A stretch of DNA of 12,716 nt from Alistipes sp. (lineage in GTDB: Bacteria > Bacteroidota > Bacteroidia > Bacteroidales > Rikenellaceae). A program made the position numbers and the translations under genes. Of the stretch, positions 5,272 through 12,502 are shown piece after piece. A model generated the notes under the pieces. It did no database searches. It worked only from the letters and a program-made list of their open reading frames with translations, and was not told the DNA's origin. The stretch is taken from positions 1 through 12,716 of the forward strand of contig JAGBYV010000212.1 of assembly GCA_017628595.1 (NCBI GenBank). The letters run 5' to 3'. Every line of letters begins with the position of its first letter. Positions within the stretch are counted from its first letter, which is position 1.

Positions 5272-6639
5272 ATGGAGAAAAGAAGAGTTGCTTTGGCTAC
5301 GTTGTTTGCTGCCATTGCGGTTGTTGCCCTCTATTGTGGCTTGAACCGCCCCCCTGCCTCTGAGCTGGGATTGAATGCTCAGGTGCTGGAGATTTTGCGC
5401 GAAGGTGGTTGCGCAAGTTGCCATACTGCCGATCCGTCGCTTCCGTTCTATGCGCAGTTGCCCGTTGCGGGTGATATGGTGCTCCAGGATGTGGAGCAGG
5501 GTTATCGTGCCTTCGATATGGCACCGCTTATGACCGCTCTGTCATCGGGAGGTGTTCTCAATCCTGTCGATGTGGCAAAGGTAGAGAAGGTGGCCATAGA
5601 TCAGAGCATGCCCCCGGCAAAGTATTTCCTTGTACATTGGGGTAGCCAGATGACCTCGGCCAAGCGTGATATCATTCAGGCGTGGGCGGCATCTTATCGT
5701 GAGGCATATTATGCCGATGGCATAGCAGGCAGTGAGCCCGTGCGTCCTATTGTTCAGACCATCTCGGTTGATGAGCGCAAGGCTGCGCTGGGAAAGATTC
5801 TTTATCACGATACTCGTCTTTCATCGGATAATACCGTGTCGTGCGCTACGTGTCACGACCTCTCGACTGCAGGTGTCGACAATAAGCAGTACTCAGAGGG
5901 TGTTGAGGGCCAGAAGGGTGGCGTGAATGCCCCCACGACATATAACGCCGTATATAACTTCGTGCAGTTCTGGGATGGTCGTGCAGCGACGCTGGCCGAT
6001 CAGGCGGCAGGACCACCGCTCAACCCTGTGGAGATGGCCTCAAAGTCGTTTGACGAAATCATAGAAAAACTGGCTGCTGACAAGGCCCTTACCAAGTCGT
6101 TTGAAGAGGCGTATCCCGACGGCTGGTCGGAGGCAAATATCACCAATGCCATCGAGGAGTTCGAGCGCACGCTCATCACACCCAATGCTCCATTTGACAA
6201 GTATCTGATGGGCGATAAGGGTGCTATCTCGGCTCAGGCAGCTCAGGGTTATGAGTACTTCAAGGAGTTCGGTTGCGCTACGTGTCACGCCGGTGTGAAC
6301 CTTGGCGGTGAGTCATACGAGCTGATGGGTCTGCGTCGTCACTACTTCGAGGAGCGAGGCTTGGCCCTTACCGAGGAGGATAATGGCCGCTTCAAGCAGA
6401 CTCAGCAGGAGCGCGACCGCCATCGCTTCAAGGTGCCGGGCTTGCGCAATGTGGCTCTCACATGGCCCTACTACCACGATGGTACACGATCAACGCTGGA
6501 GGAGGCTGTGCGTGATATGGCTATCTATCAGTGCGATATCGAGCCTACGCAGGCTGAGGTCAGCGATATGGTTGAGTTCCTGCGCTCGCTCACGGGCGAG
6601 TATGAGGGCAAGCCCCTGACAAACGCTAATGAGCAGTAG
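5272..6639 (+). CDS. Tri-haem cytochrome c peroxidase
   Basis: This 455-residue protein should reduce hydrogen peroxide to water at the outer face of the inner membrane using electrons from a quinol or cytochrome donor. Residues 5-22 form a hydrophobic signal anchor followed by a non-charged linker. Three CxxCH haem c sites are visible: C47/C50/H51, C191/C194/H195 and C335/C338/H339. The first lies in an N-terminal haem-binding domain (about 35-140, with MPP at 113-115 as a possible Met ligand segment). Residues 165-445 are the classical di-haem MauG/CcpA peroxidase core, including FWDGRA (233-238) and YYHDGT (400-405). Classical di-haem enzymes are about 320-350 residues; the layout resembles the E. 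coli tri-haem peroxidase YhjA. It is monocistronic, with its own terminator. Confidence 0.92.
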   Translation: MEKRRVALATLFAAIAVVALYCGLNRPPASELGLNAQVLEILREGGCASCHTADPSLPFYAQLPVAGDMVLQDVEQGYRAFDMAPLMTALSSGGVLNPVDVAKVEKVAIDQSMPPAKYFLVHWGSQMTSAKRDIIQAWAASYREAYYADGIAGSEPVRPIVQTISVDERKAALGKILYHDTRLSSDNTVSCATCHDLSTAGVDNKQYSEGVEGQKGGVNAPTTYNAVYNFVQFWDGRAATLADQAAGPPLNPVEMASKSFDEIIEKLAADKALTKSFEEAYPDGWSEANITNAIEEFERTLITPNAPFDKYLMGDKGAISAQAAQGYEYFKEFGCATCHAGVNLGGESYELMGLRRHYFEERGLALTEEDNGRFKQTQQERDRHRFKVPGLRNVALTWPYYHDGTRSTLEEAVRDMAIYQCDIEPTQAEVSDMVEFLRSLTGEYEGKPLTNANEQ

Positions 6640-6662
6640 GATACCTTGTTTTCGGATATAAT

Positions 6663-6703
6663 CGGAGGCTGCTGGCGGAAAGGTCGGCAGCCTTCGGTTT
6701 TTT
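6663..6703 (+). terminator. Intrinsic terminator of the peroxidase gene
   Basis: CGGAGGCTGC (6663-6672) pairs with GCAGCCTTCG (6687-6696), 10 bp with one G-T pair, followed by six Ts (6698-6703). The core GGCTGC/GCAGCC is the same as in the rhaD terminator. Confidence 0.88.
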
Positions 6704-6806
6704 GTTTCGCATGATGAGGATAATTGAAAATTATGTCCGAGGAGGGAAAATATAGGCCGTACGTACTATTTTTTCGGCGAAAACGTAGTTTTTCTAAAGT
6801 TTTTTG

Positions 6807-6824
6807 ATGATATTTGCATATCAT
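6807..6824 (+). promoter_or_regulatory. nad operon promoter -7 region overlapped by an inverted repeat
   Basis: GATATTTG (6809-6816) is one base off TANNTTTG and lies 21 bases before the nadB ATG. It falls inside a perfect 7-bp inverted repeat, ATGATAT-TTGC-ATATCAT (6807-6824). A dyad centred on the -7 box is what a repressor operator would look like. It does not match the NrtR or NiaR site patterns I know. No clear -33 TTTG is present. Confidence 0.4.
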
Positions 6825-6837
6825 TATACTTACGAAG

Positions 6838-8463
6838 ATGCGTAAATTTGATTATATAATCGTCGGTAGCGGATTGGCCGGATTGTATGCCGCATATAAG
6901 GCGTCGGCAAAAGGCAGCGTGGCCGTGATTACCAAATCTTTCCTTCGCGAGAGCAATTCATTCAATGCTCAGGGCGGCATTGCGGCCGTAACATCGCACG
7001 ACGACAACCCCGAAATACATAAATCGGACACCCTTATCGCGGGCCGTGGCCTGTGTGAGAATCGTGCGGTGGAGATACTCGTTAATGAGGGTCCCGACCG
7101 TATCGCCGAGATCATAGCCGATGGCATGGAGTTCGACACCGTTAATGGTGCGCTGGCTCTGGGCCTGGAGGGCGGACACCATAAGCGCCGTATTCTCCAC
7201 GCCGGTGGTGATGCTACTGGACGCTGGATTACGGAGTTCGCCATCAAGAAGGTGCTCGAGCGAGATAATATCGAGATATTTGAGAATACACTTCTGCTGG
7301 ATCTGCTCGTTAGTGAGGGCGAGTGCTATGGCGTGCGTTGCTGGAGTGAGAATGAAGAGCTGCAGCAGGCTGGAGAGAAGGGTAGTGAGGTGCTGCTCTA
7401 TGCCAATCATGTATTCCTTACCTCGGGCGGAGCATCGGCAGTATATGCCCGCACGACAAATCCGCAGACAACCATTGGCGATGGCCTGGCCATAGCCTAT
7501 AAGTCGGGATGCAGAATCCTCGACATGGAGTTCATTCAGTTCCACCCCTCAGGCTTGTATCTGAAGGATTCGCAGCGTGCGTTCCTCATCAGCGAGGCTG
7601 TGCGTGGTGAGCGAGCCCACCTTCTGGACAAGAACGGCAAACGATTCATGGTGCCCATTCACGAGTTGGCAGAGCTGGCGCCGCGCGATATCGTTGCCCG
7701 CTCAATATATAAGCAGATGCAGAAGGATCAGACGCCGTACGTCACTCTTTCACTCAAGCATCTGGACAAGGAGATGATTCTGCAGCGTTTCCCCGGAATA
7801 TATGCCCAGTGCAAGGAGTTTGGTTATGACCTTACGCAGGAGATCCCCGTGGCGCCTGCAGCGCACTACTCGGTGGGAGGCGTTATGTCGAATAACGAGG
7901 GTCGCACCGATGTAAAGCGCCTCTACGTATGTGGCGAGGTGGCGGCAACGGGTATTATGGGTGCTAATCGTCTGGCCTCTAACTCTCTTATCGAGTGTCT
8001 GGTCTTCGCCTCACGTGCCGTTGAGGATTCGGTTAAGGTAGGCGCAGTTGGTGAGTGCCCCCACTTCGAGCATGAATATACCAAGGATGAGGCAAATGCC
8101 GAGTTGTATGCCAGCCTGAAGGAGCAGGTATCGGAGATTATGAACTCTCATGCCGGTATTATCCGTAGCGCTGAGGGACTCAAAGAGGGTCTGGAGAAGA
8201 TTGAGGCTCTGTCGCAGTCAATCAAGCAGCGTCAGGCGGAGCGAAATGTTGCGGGCAGGGAATACTATCTCGAGGCATCGCGCCGTTTGTTGTGCGTAGC
8301 ACGATTAATTATGTCGCCCGCTCTTCTGCGCGAGGAGAGCCGTGGCGGACACTACCGTGAGGACTTCCCGTGTGCCGACGAGGCCTATGCTCTGCACTCG
8401 GTGCAGCGTAAGGGTGAGGCCATTACAACGGCACCAGTAAATAGTAACTTTTTTAACTTTTAG
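6838..8463 (+). CDS. nadB: L-aspartate oxidase
   Basis: NadB is an FAD enzyme that oxidises L-aspartate to iminoaspartate, the first step of de novo NAD synthesis. It can use fumarate as electron acceptor without oxygen, and makes peroxide with oxygen. The protein is 541 residues, normal for the family. Motifs are the dinucleotide fold IIVGSGLAGL (7-16), NAQGGIAAV (43-51), E112 in LGLEGGH, RILHAGGDATG (118-128), H236 in EFIQFHPSG, R283 in APRDIVAR, H343 in AHYSVGGV and R378 in GANRLASNSL, matching the NadB/fumarate reductase active-site residues. The C-terminal helical domain ends with SRGGHYREDFP. The start is the ATG at 6838 because an in-frame TTG at 6814 is part of the promoter box. It heads a four-gene operon. 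Confidence 0.96.
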   Translation: MRKFDYIIVGSGLAGLYAAYKASAKGSVAVITKSFLRESNSFNAQGGIAAVTSHDDNPEIHKSDTLIAGRGLCENRAVEILVNEGPDRIAEIIADGMEFDTVNGALALGLEGGHHKRRILHAGGDATGRWITEFAIKKVLERDNIEIFENTLLLDLLVSEGECYGVRCWSENEELQQAGEKGSEVLLYANHVFLTSGGASAVYARTTNPQTTIGDGLAIAYKSGCRILDMEFIQFHPSGLYLKDSQRAFLISEAVRGERAHLLDKNGKRFMVPIHELAELAPRDIVARSIYKQMQKDQTPYVTLSLKHLDKEMILQRFPGIYAQCKEFGYDLTQEIPVAPAAHYSVGGVMSNNEGRTDVKRLYVCGEVAATGIMGANRLASNSLIECLVFASRAVEDSVKVGAVGECPHFEHEYTKDEANAELYASLKEQVSEIMNSHAGIIRSAEGLKEGLEKIEALSQSIKQRQAERNVAGREYYLEASRRLLCVARLIMSPALLREESRGGHYREDFPCADEAYALHSVQRKGEAITTAPVNSNFFNF

Positions 8464-8469
8464 CGAGAT

Positions 8470-9318
8470 ATGCAGTACGAGAATTTGATCAATAAACTCC
8501 TTGATTTGGGTATTGAGGAGGATATTAACACGGGTGATATCACTACCGAGTCGATTATCCCCGCAACCATGAACGCCGTAGCTACAATGACCGCCAAGCA
8601 GGCGGGCGTAATCTCTGGTCTGGAGATTGTGAAGATGGTCTATGAGCGTTTCCAGTCGGATGTGGTCTTTACCCCCTACTTCAAGGACGGAGACTCTGTT
8701 GAGAAGGGCGATGTGATTCTGAAGATTGAGGCCTCGTATCCTACGCTTCTGCGTGGTGAGCGTCTCTCGCTGAATCTGTTCCAGCGTATGTGCGGTATCG
8801 CTACCGAGACAGCGAAGTATGTTCGCGAACTTGCTGATGTGCACACCGAGTTGCTCGATACGCGCAAGACCGCTCCCGGCCTGCGTGTATTGGATAAGTT
8901 GGCTGTGAAGCACGGTGGTGGTACAAATCACCGCATGGGCCTTTATGATATGGCGATGATCAAGGATAACCACATCAAGATGGCGGGTGGTATCGCCAAG
9001 GCCGTAGAGCAGGTGCGCGCACGCATTGCTCCCGAGATTAAGATCGAGGTGGAGACTACTACACTCGATGAGGTACGTCAGGCTATTGCAGCAGGTGCCG
9101 ACATCATCATGCTCGACAATATGGACAACGCTACGATGACCGAGGCTGTTTCGATTATCAAGGCTGCAGCTCCTGCTATCAAGACCGAGGCGTCGGGCAA
9201 TATGAGCATTCCTCGCCTCAAGGAGGTTGCCGCTACGGGTGTGGATTATATCAGCGTAGGTGCTCTGACACACACCGTGAAGGCTATGGATATCAGCATG
9301 AATATCCAGGTTGAGTAA
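8470..9318 (+). CDS. nadC: Nicotinate-nucleotide pyrophosphorylase (quinolinate phosphoribosyltransferase)
   Basis: NadC joins quinolinate to phosphoribosyl pyrophosphate and decarboxylates it to nicotinate mononucleotide, step three of de novo NAD synthesis. The protein is 282 residues, normal length. Motifs are EDINTGDITTE (17-27), RGERLSLNLFQRMCGIAT (95-112), DTRKTAPGLR (130-139), KHGGGTNHRMGLYD (147-160) and IKDNHI (164-169), which contribute the substrate-binding basic residues (R98, R132, K133, H148, R155, K165). The C-terminal barrel has IEVET (192-196), IMLDNM (213-218) and ISVGALTHT (261-269). The gap from nadB is 6 bases, so the two are cotranscribed. Confidence 0.96.
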   Translation: MQYENLINKLLDLGIEEDINTGDITTESIIPATMNAVATMTAKQAGVISGLEIVKMVYERFQSDVVFTPYFKDGDSVEKGDVILKIEASYPTLLRGERLSLNLFQRMCGIATETAKYVRELADVHTELLDTRKTAPGLRVLDKLAVKHGGGTNHRMGLYDMAMIKDNHIKMAGGIAKAVEQVRARIAPEIKIEVETTTLDEVRQAIAAGADIIMLDNMDNATMTEAVSIIKAAAPAIKTEASGNMSIPRLKEVAATGVDYISVGALTHTVKAMDISMNIQVE

Positions 9319-9337
9319 TAAAGTAAATTTATCGTCT

Positions 9338-10270
9338 ATGACAAATAGTTCACTCGCAGAGCGAATTGAGGAGTTAAAACGAGAGAAGAACGCCGTCATC
9401 CTGGCTCACTACTACACCACCGATGAGGTGCAGGCCGTGGCCGACTTTTTGGGTGACTCGCTGGCGCTCTCTATTAAGGCACGCGATATTGATGCCCCCA
9501 TCATCCTCTTTGCTGGCGTAAACTTTATGGCCGAGACTGCCAAGGTTCTCTCGCCCGATAAGAAGGTGCTGCTGCCCGTGCCTGAGGCTGGCTGCTCGCT
9601 TGCTGAGTCGTGCGATGCCGAGGCTTTTGCAGCGTTTAAGGCCAAGTATCCCGATCATAAAGTAGTATCATACGTCAATACATCGGTGGGCGTTAAGGCT
9701 CTGACAGATGTGTGCTGCACATCGTCCAATGCCTTGCAGGTCGTAAATAGCATTCCCGCTGATCAGCCCATCATCTTTGCCCCCGACCGTAATCTGGGCT
9801 CATATATTCAGAAGCTCACTGGCCGAGATAATATGGTATTGTGGGACGGTGCTTGCACCGTGCACGAGGAGTTCTCATTGGAGAAGATCCTCAAACTTAA
9901 GGAGGAGCATCCTGCGGCGAAGATTGTTGTTCACCCCGAGTGCAAGGCCTATATCGTGCAGGTAGCCGACTATGTTGGCTCTACGGCCGGTATCCTGGAG
10001 TATTGCGGGCAGAGCGATGCCGATGAGTTTATCGTCGTTACGGAGGCTGGTATTCTGGCTGAGATGCAGAAGCGTTATCCCGAGAAGAGGTTTATCCCGG
10101 CTCCTCCCGAGGATTCGACCTGTGCTTGCAATGAGTGTCGCTACATGAAGATGGTGACGTTGGAGAATATCCTCGCTTGTTTGGAGAACGAGTCACCCGA
10201 GGTAAATCTGGATGAGGATGTGCGTCGTGCCGCCGAGCGCTCAATTCAGAATATGGTGGCAATAAAGTAA
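9338..10270 (+). CDS. nadA: Quinolinate synthase A
   Basis: NadA condenses iminoaspartate with dihydroxyacetone phosphate to quinolinate, step two of de novo NAD synthesis, using an oxygen-sensitive [4Fe-4S] cluster with an open iron site. The protein is 310 residues, matching the short three-domain form. Cluster ligands by homology are C86 (PEAGCSLAE), C173 (GACTVHEE) and one cysteine of the C262/C264/C267 group (TCACNECRYM). Other marks are AHYYTTDEVQAVADFLGDSL (23-42), SYVNTSVGVK (111-120), CCTSSNA (126-132) and VHPECK (198-203). The ATG at 9338, 19 bases after nadC, is preferred; a TTG at 9311 overlapping nadC would add 9 residues without family similarity. Confidence 0.96.
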   Translation: MTNSSLAERIEELKREKNAVILAHYYTTDEVQAVADFLGDSLALSIKARDIDAPIILFAGVNFMAETAKVLSPDKKVLLPVPEAGCSLAESCDAEAFAAFKAKYPDHKVVSYVNTSVGVKALTDVCCTSSNALQVVNSIPADQPIIFAPDRNLGSYIQKLTGRDNMVLWDGACTVHEEFSLEKILKLKEEHPAAKIVVHPECKAYIVQVADYVGSTAGILEYCGQSDADEFIVVTEAGILAEMQKRYPEKRFIPAPPEDSTCACNECRYMKMVTLENILACLENESPEVNLDEDVRRAAERSIQNMVAIK

Positions 10271-10276
10271 GATAAA

Positions 10277-11437
10277 ATGACAGAAGTAACAAAAGATATT
10301 AAGTATATTGGTGTCGATGACACCGATCTGGATCTCTTCGAGAGTCAGTATATTATCCCCAACGGCATCTCCTATAATTCGTACATTATCCTCGATGAGA
10401 AGGTGGCTGTAATGGATACTGTCGATAGCCGTAAGACTTCGGAGTGGCTGGACAGACTCTCGGCGGCGCTTGATGGCCGTCAGCCCGATTATCTTGTCGT
10501 GCAACATATGGAGCCCGACCACGCTGGTAGCATTGCGGTATTTATGGAGCGTTATCCCAAGACGAAGATCGTCGCTTCGGCGCGCGCCATACAGATGATG
10601 CCCCAGTTCTTTGAGGACGTCGATTTCTCGGCAAACACCGTGGCTGTAGCTGAGGGGGAGACACTCTCGCTCGGCGCACATACGCTGCAGTTCTTTGCTG
10701 CGCCTATGGTGCACTGGCCCGAGGTTATTGTTACCTATGACCAGACTGATAAGGTGCTCTTCTCGGCTGATGGCTTTGGTAAGTTCGGAGCTTTGGCGGC
10801 TGATGAGGAGTGGGCTTGCGAGGCACGTCGTTACTACTTCAACATCTGCGGTAAGTATGGTGCGCAGGTGCAGGCTCTGCTGAAGAAGGCCGCAACACTC
10901 GATATCGAGTGCATATGCCCGTTGCATGGCCCTATTCTGAAGGAGAATCTTGGATACTATATAGGTCTGTATGACACCTGGAGCAGTTATGGTGTTGAGA
11001 CCGAGGGTATTTTCATCGCCTACGCATCTATTCACGGCGGCACAGCCGTTGCGGCGCATAAGTTGGCAGAGATCCTGCGTGCGAAGGGTGCTCCGAAGGT
11101 GTCGGTGGCTGATCTTAGCCGCGACGATATGGCAGAGGCTGTTGAGGATGCTTTCCGTATGGATCGCCTGGTTGTGGCTGCGGCGTCGTATGACGGTGGC
11201 GTCTTTCCCGTGATGCACGACTTCCTGCACCACCTGCAGATTAAGTCTTACCAGAAGCGTAAGGTGGGTATTGTCGAGAATGGCTCGTGGGCTCCCTGCG
11301 CAGCACGCGTTATGCGCTCTATGCTGGAGACTATGAAGGATGTGGAGATCGTGGAGCCTGTGGTGACTATCCGCTCACGCATGAAGCAGGCCGATATCCC
11401 CGCGCTGGAGGCTTTGGCCGACGCGTTGCTGAAGTAA
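10277..11437 (+). CDS. fprA: Flavodiiron protein (FprA-family A-type flavoprotein)
   Basis: Flavodiiron proteins reduce oxygen to water, or nitric oxide to nitrous oxide, in the cytoplasm of anaerobes. This 386-residue protein is a class A (two-domain) member. Residues 1-245 form the metallo-beta-lactamase-like domain, with all six expected iron ligands: H77, E79 and D81 in HMEPDH, H146 in MVHWPE, D165 in FSADGFG and H217 in CPLHGP. Residues 246-386 form the flavodoxin domain, with the FMN phosphate loop YASIHGGT (249-256), ASYDGG (303-308) and ENGSWAP (334-340). No rubredoxin or flavin reductase domain is fused, so an external electron donor is needed. The start lies 6 bases after the nadA stop, making it the last gene of the nad operon. 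Substrate preference cannot be read from the sequence. Confidence 0.95.
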   Translation: MTEVTKDIKYIGVDDTDLDLFESQYIIPNGISYNSYIILDEKVAVMDTVDSRKTSEWLDRLSAALDGRQPDYLVVQHMEPDHAGSIAVFMERYPKTKIVASARAIQMMPQFFEDVDFSANTVAVAEGETLSLGAHTLQFFAAPMVHWPEVIVTYDQTDKVLFSADGFGKFGALAADEEWACEARRYYFNICGKYGAQVQALLKKAATLDIECICPLHGPILKENLGYYIGLYDTWSSYGVETEGIFIAYASIHGGTAVAAHKLAEILRAKGAPKVSVADLSRDDMAEAVEDAFRMDRLVVAAASYDGGVFPVMHDFLHHLQIKSYQKRKVGIVENGSWAPCAARVMRSMLETMKDVEIVEPVVTIRSRMKQADIPALEALADALLK

Positions 11438-11458
11438 AATCATTGATACATACATAAA

Positions 11459-11493
11459 AAAATAGGTTGCTCCTTGTGGGCAACCTATTTTTT
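11459..11493. terminator. Bidirectional terminator between fprA and rpmE2
   Basis: AAAATAGGTTGC (11459-11470) pairs perfectly with GCAACCTATTTT (11480-11491), a 12-bp stem with a 9-base loop. A T-run follows on both strands, so it can end the nad-fprA operon on the plus strand and rpmE2, whose stop is 17 bases away, on the minus strand. Confidence 0.92.
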
Positions 11494-11510
11494 AAGCAAT
11501 CAATCGAGGA

Positions 11511-11774
11511 TTACTTGTTCTTCTTATCGTAGCGCTTTGCGTAGCGGCTCATAAACTTATCCACACGACCTGCGGTATCAACCAACTTCATCTTACCAGT
11601 GTAGAAGGGGTGAGATGTGTTAGAGATTTCCATCTTGTACACAGGATAGGTTTCGCCGTTCACTTCGATGGTCTCCTTTGTCGAAACGGCGGACCGGCAC
11701 AAAAACACGTGATCGTTCGACATATCCTTGAACGCCACCAAACGATAATTTTCGGGGTGAATACCTTTCTTCAT
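11511..11774 (-). CDS. rpmE2: 50S ribosomal protein L31, type B
   Basis: L31 is a small protein of the large ribosomal subunit that bridges to the 30S head. The sequence is 87 residues, MKKGIHPENYRLVAFKDMSN onward, with the typical YPVYKMEISNTSHPFYTGK core (43-61) and VDTAGRVDKF (65-74). It has one cysteine (C26) and lacks the four-cysteine zinc ribbon of type A, so it is the zinc-free type B, the form usual in Bacteroidota. The frame continues 17 codons upstream, but those cross the promoter boxes, so the ATG at 11774 is the start. It is transcribed alone. Confidence 0.96.
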   Translation of the reverse strand: MKKGIHPENYRLVAFKDMSNDHVFLCRSAVSTKETIEVNGETYPVYKMEISNTSHPFYTGKMKLVDTAGRVDKFMSRYAKRYDKKNK

Positions 11775-11812
11775 GTTTGTAAATGTTTTTGAATTAAATG
11801 CTTTTAGCGCGA

Positions 11813-11843
11813 CAAAGGTAAGCAATTTATTTCACAAAGCAAA
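11813..11843 (-). promoter_or_regulatory. rpmE2 promoter (TTTG-N19-TACCTTTG)
   Basis: On the minus strand a perfect -33 TTTG (11840-11843) is followed after 19 bases by a perfect -7 box TACCTTTG (11813-11820). Transcription should start near 11806, giving a leader of about 30 bases. This is the clearest promoter in the window and fits a strongly expressed ribosomal protein gene. Confidence 0.7.
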
Positions 11844-11853
11844 CACTTTGCTC

Positions 11854-11877
11854 AAAAAATCAGCAAATTATTTCTGC
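11854..11877 (-). terminator. Weak intrinsic terminator after the GlsB-like gene
   Basis: Directly after the stop codon the minus strand can pair AGCA with TGCT, or CAG-AAAT with ATTT-CTG around one bulged G, followed by a run of six Ts (11854-11859). The stem is short and AT-rich, so read-through into rpmE2 is possible. Confidence 0.35.
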
Positions 11878-12126
11878 TTATTGCTTTCTGGGTGTGATGA
11901 GAGCCACTATAATCAGCAGCACCATTGCGCCCACGACCGATGTTATGAGCGTGCCGAAGGTGTTTACTGGCACCCAGCCCATCATTCCTACTATCCAGCC
12001 GCCCAGCAGTCCGCCTGCGATGCCCACTATGAGATTCACCACCAGCCCTGCGCCGCGACCCTGCACTATGAGGTTGGCGATCCATCCGGCCACCAAACCT
12101 ATGAGTAAATACCATAACCAATACAT
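11878..12126 (-). CDS. GlsB/YeaQ/YmgE-family small membrane protein
   Basis: This is an 82-residue integral membrane protein of the transglycosylase-associated (GlsB/YeaQ/YmgE) family. The family is often linked to general stress or envelope responses, but its molecular role is unknown. Three hydrophobic segments are visible at about residues 3-22, 28-50 and 57-77. The glycine-rich family pattern is clear: LVAGWIANLIVQGRGAG (11-27) and NLIVGIAGGLLGGWIVG (31-47). The basic C-terminus is TPRKQ. The frame extends 18 codons upstream, but the membrane protein proper starts at the ATG at 12126 (MYWLWYLL), as usual for the family. No exact promoter box was found; GAATTTTG upstream is one base off the -7 consensus. 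Confidence 0.92.
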   Translation of the reverse strand: MYWLWYLLIGLVAGWIANLIVQGRGAGLVVNLIVGIAGGLLGGWIVGMMGWVPVNTFGTLITSVVGAMVLLIIVALITPRKQ

Positions 12127-12215
12127 AATTCCAAGTTTTAGTGTTTCCCCGATGGGTGCAAAATTCGTACCTTTTGCCACGCGAGGACTGAAATAGGGAA
12201 TTTTTGGTGTGATAG

Positions 12216-12246
12216 TTTTATTTTCCGAATTTTTATTCTATCTTTG
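12216..12246 (+). promoter_or_regulatory. tRNA promoter (TTTT-N19-TATCTTTG) with leader hairpin
   Basis: The -7 box TATCTTTG (12239-12246) is an exact match, and TTTT (12216-12219), three of four -33 bases, lies 19 bases upstream. Transcription would start near 12253. The short leader before the tRNA holds a 7-bp hairpin, GGTGAGA (12259-12265) with TCTCGCC (12270-12276), which may guide 5' processing. Confidence 0.5.
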
Positions 12247-12283
12247 CATCGCACAATCGGTGAGATGATTCTCGCCATGTTGC

Positions 12284-12357
<74 letters not shown>

Positions 12358-12363
12358 CCTCAG

Positions 12364-12393
12364 GCAGTTGTCTTTTGGCAACTGCTTTTTTTT
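12364..12393 (+). terminator. Intrinsic terminator of the tRNA gene
   Basis: GCAGTTG (12364-12370) pairs with CAACTGC (12379-12385) around an 8-base loop, followed by eight Ts (12386-12393), starting 6 bases after the tRNA end. The remaining stretch to 12460 shows no gene. Confidence 0.9.
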
Positions 12394-12460
12394 GTGCGGT
12401 TGAGTCGTGATAACGGCTTTCTTTGTATTCGGCGCCTCCCTTTTTAATGTATGTAACGAA

Positions 12461-12486
12461 CAAGGGCGCCCGCCGGGACGCCCTTG
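12461..12486 (-). terminator. Probable terminator of the right-edge minus-strand gene
   Basis: CAAGGGCG (12461-12468) pairs perfectly with CGCCCTTG (12479-12486) around a 10-base GC-rich loop, 16 bases after the stop of the partial minus-strand gene. On the minus strand it is followed only by TTCGTTAC, not a solid T-run, so termination would be imperfect. Confidence 0.5.
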
Positions 12487-12502
12487 GATCAATATTTGAT
12501 TG

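Noticed and set aside
5103..5315. N-terminal extension of proC by 71 codons
   Set aside because: It crosses the divergent promoter region and the start of the peroxidase gene, and ProC proteins start at the Rossmann MRIAIIGAGNM.
9311..9337. TTG start for nadA overlapping nadC
   Set aside because: An ATG 27 bases downstream fits the family start better, and the extra residues have no similarity to NadA.
8305..9399. Long minus-strand reading frame of 364 codons opposite nadC
   Set aside because: It is the complement of a strongly conserved nadC with normal codon use. His/Leu/Ser-rich translation is typical of a shadow frame.
10241..11233. Long minus-strand reading frame of 330 codons opposite the flavodiiron gene
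   Set aside because: It is a shadow of a gene with all catalytic residues intact, and it shows no family features.
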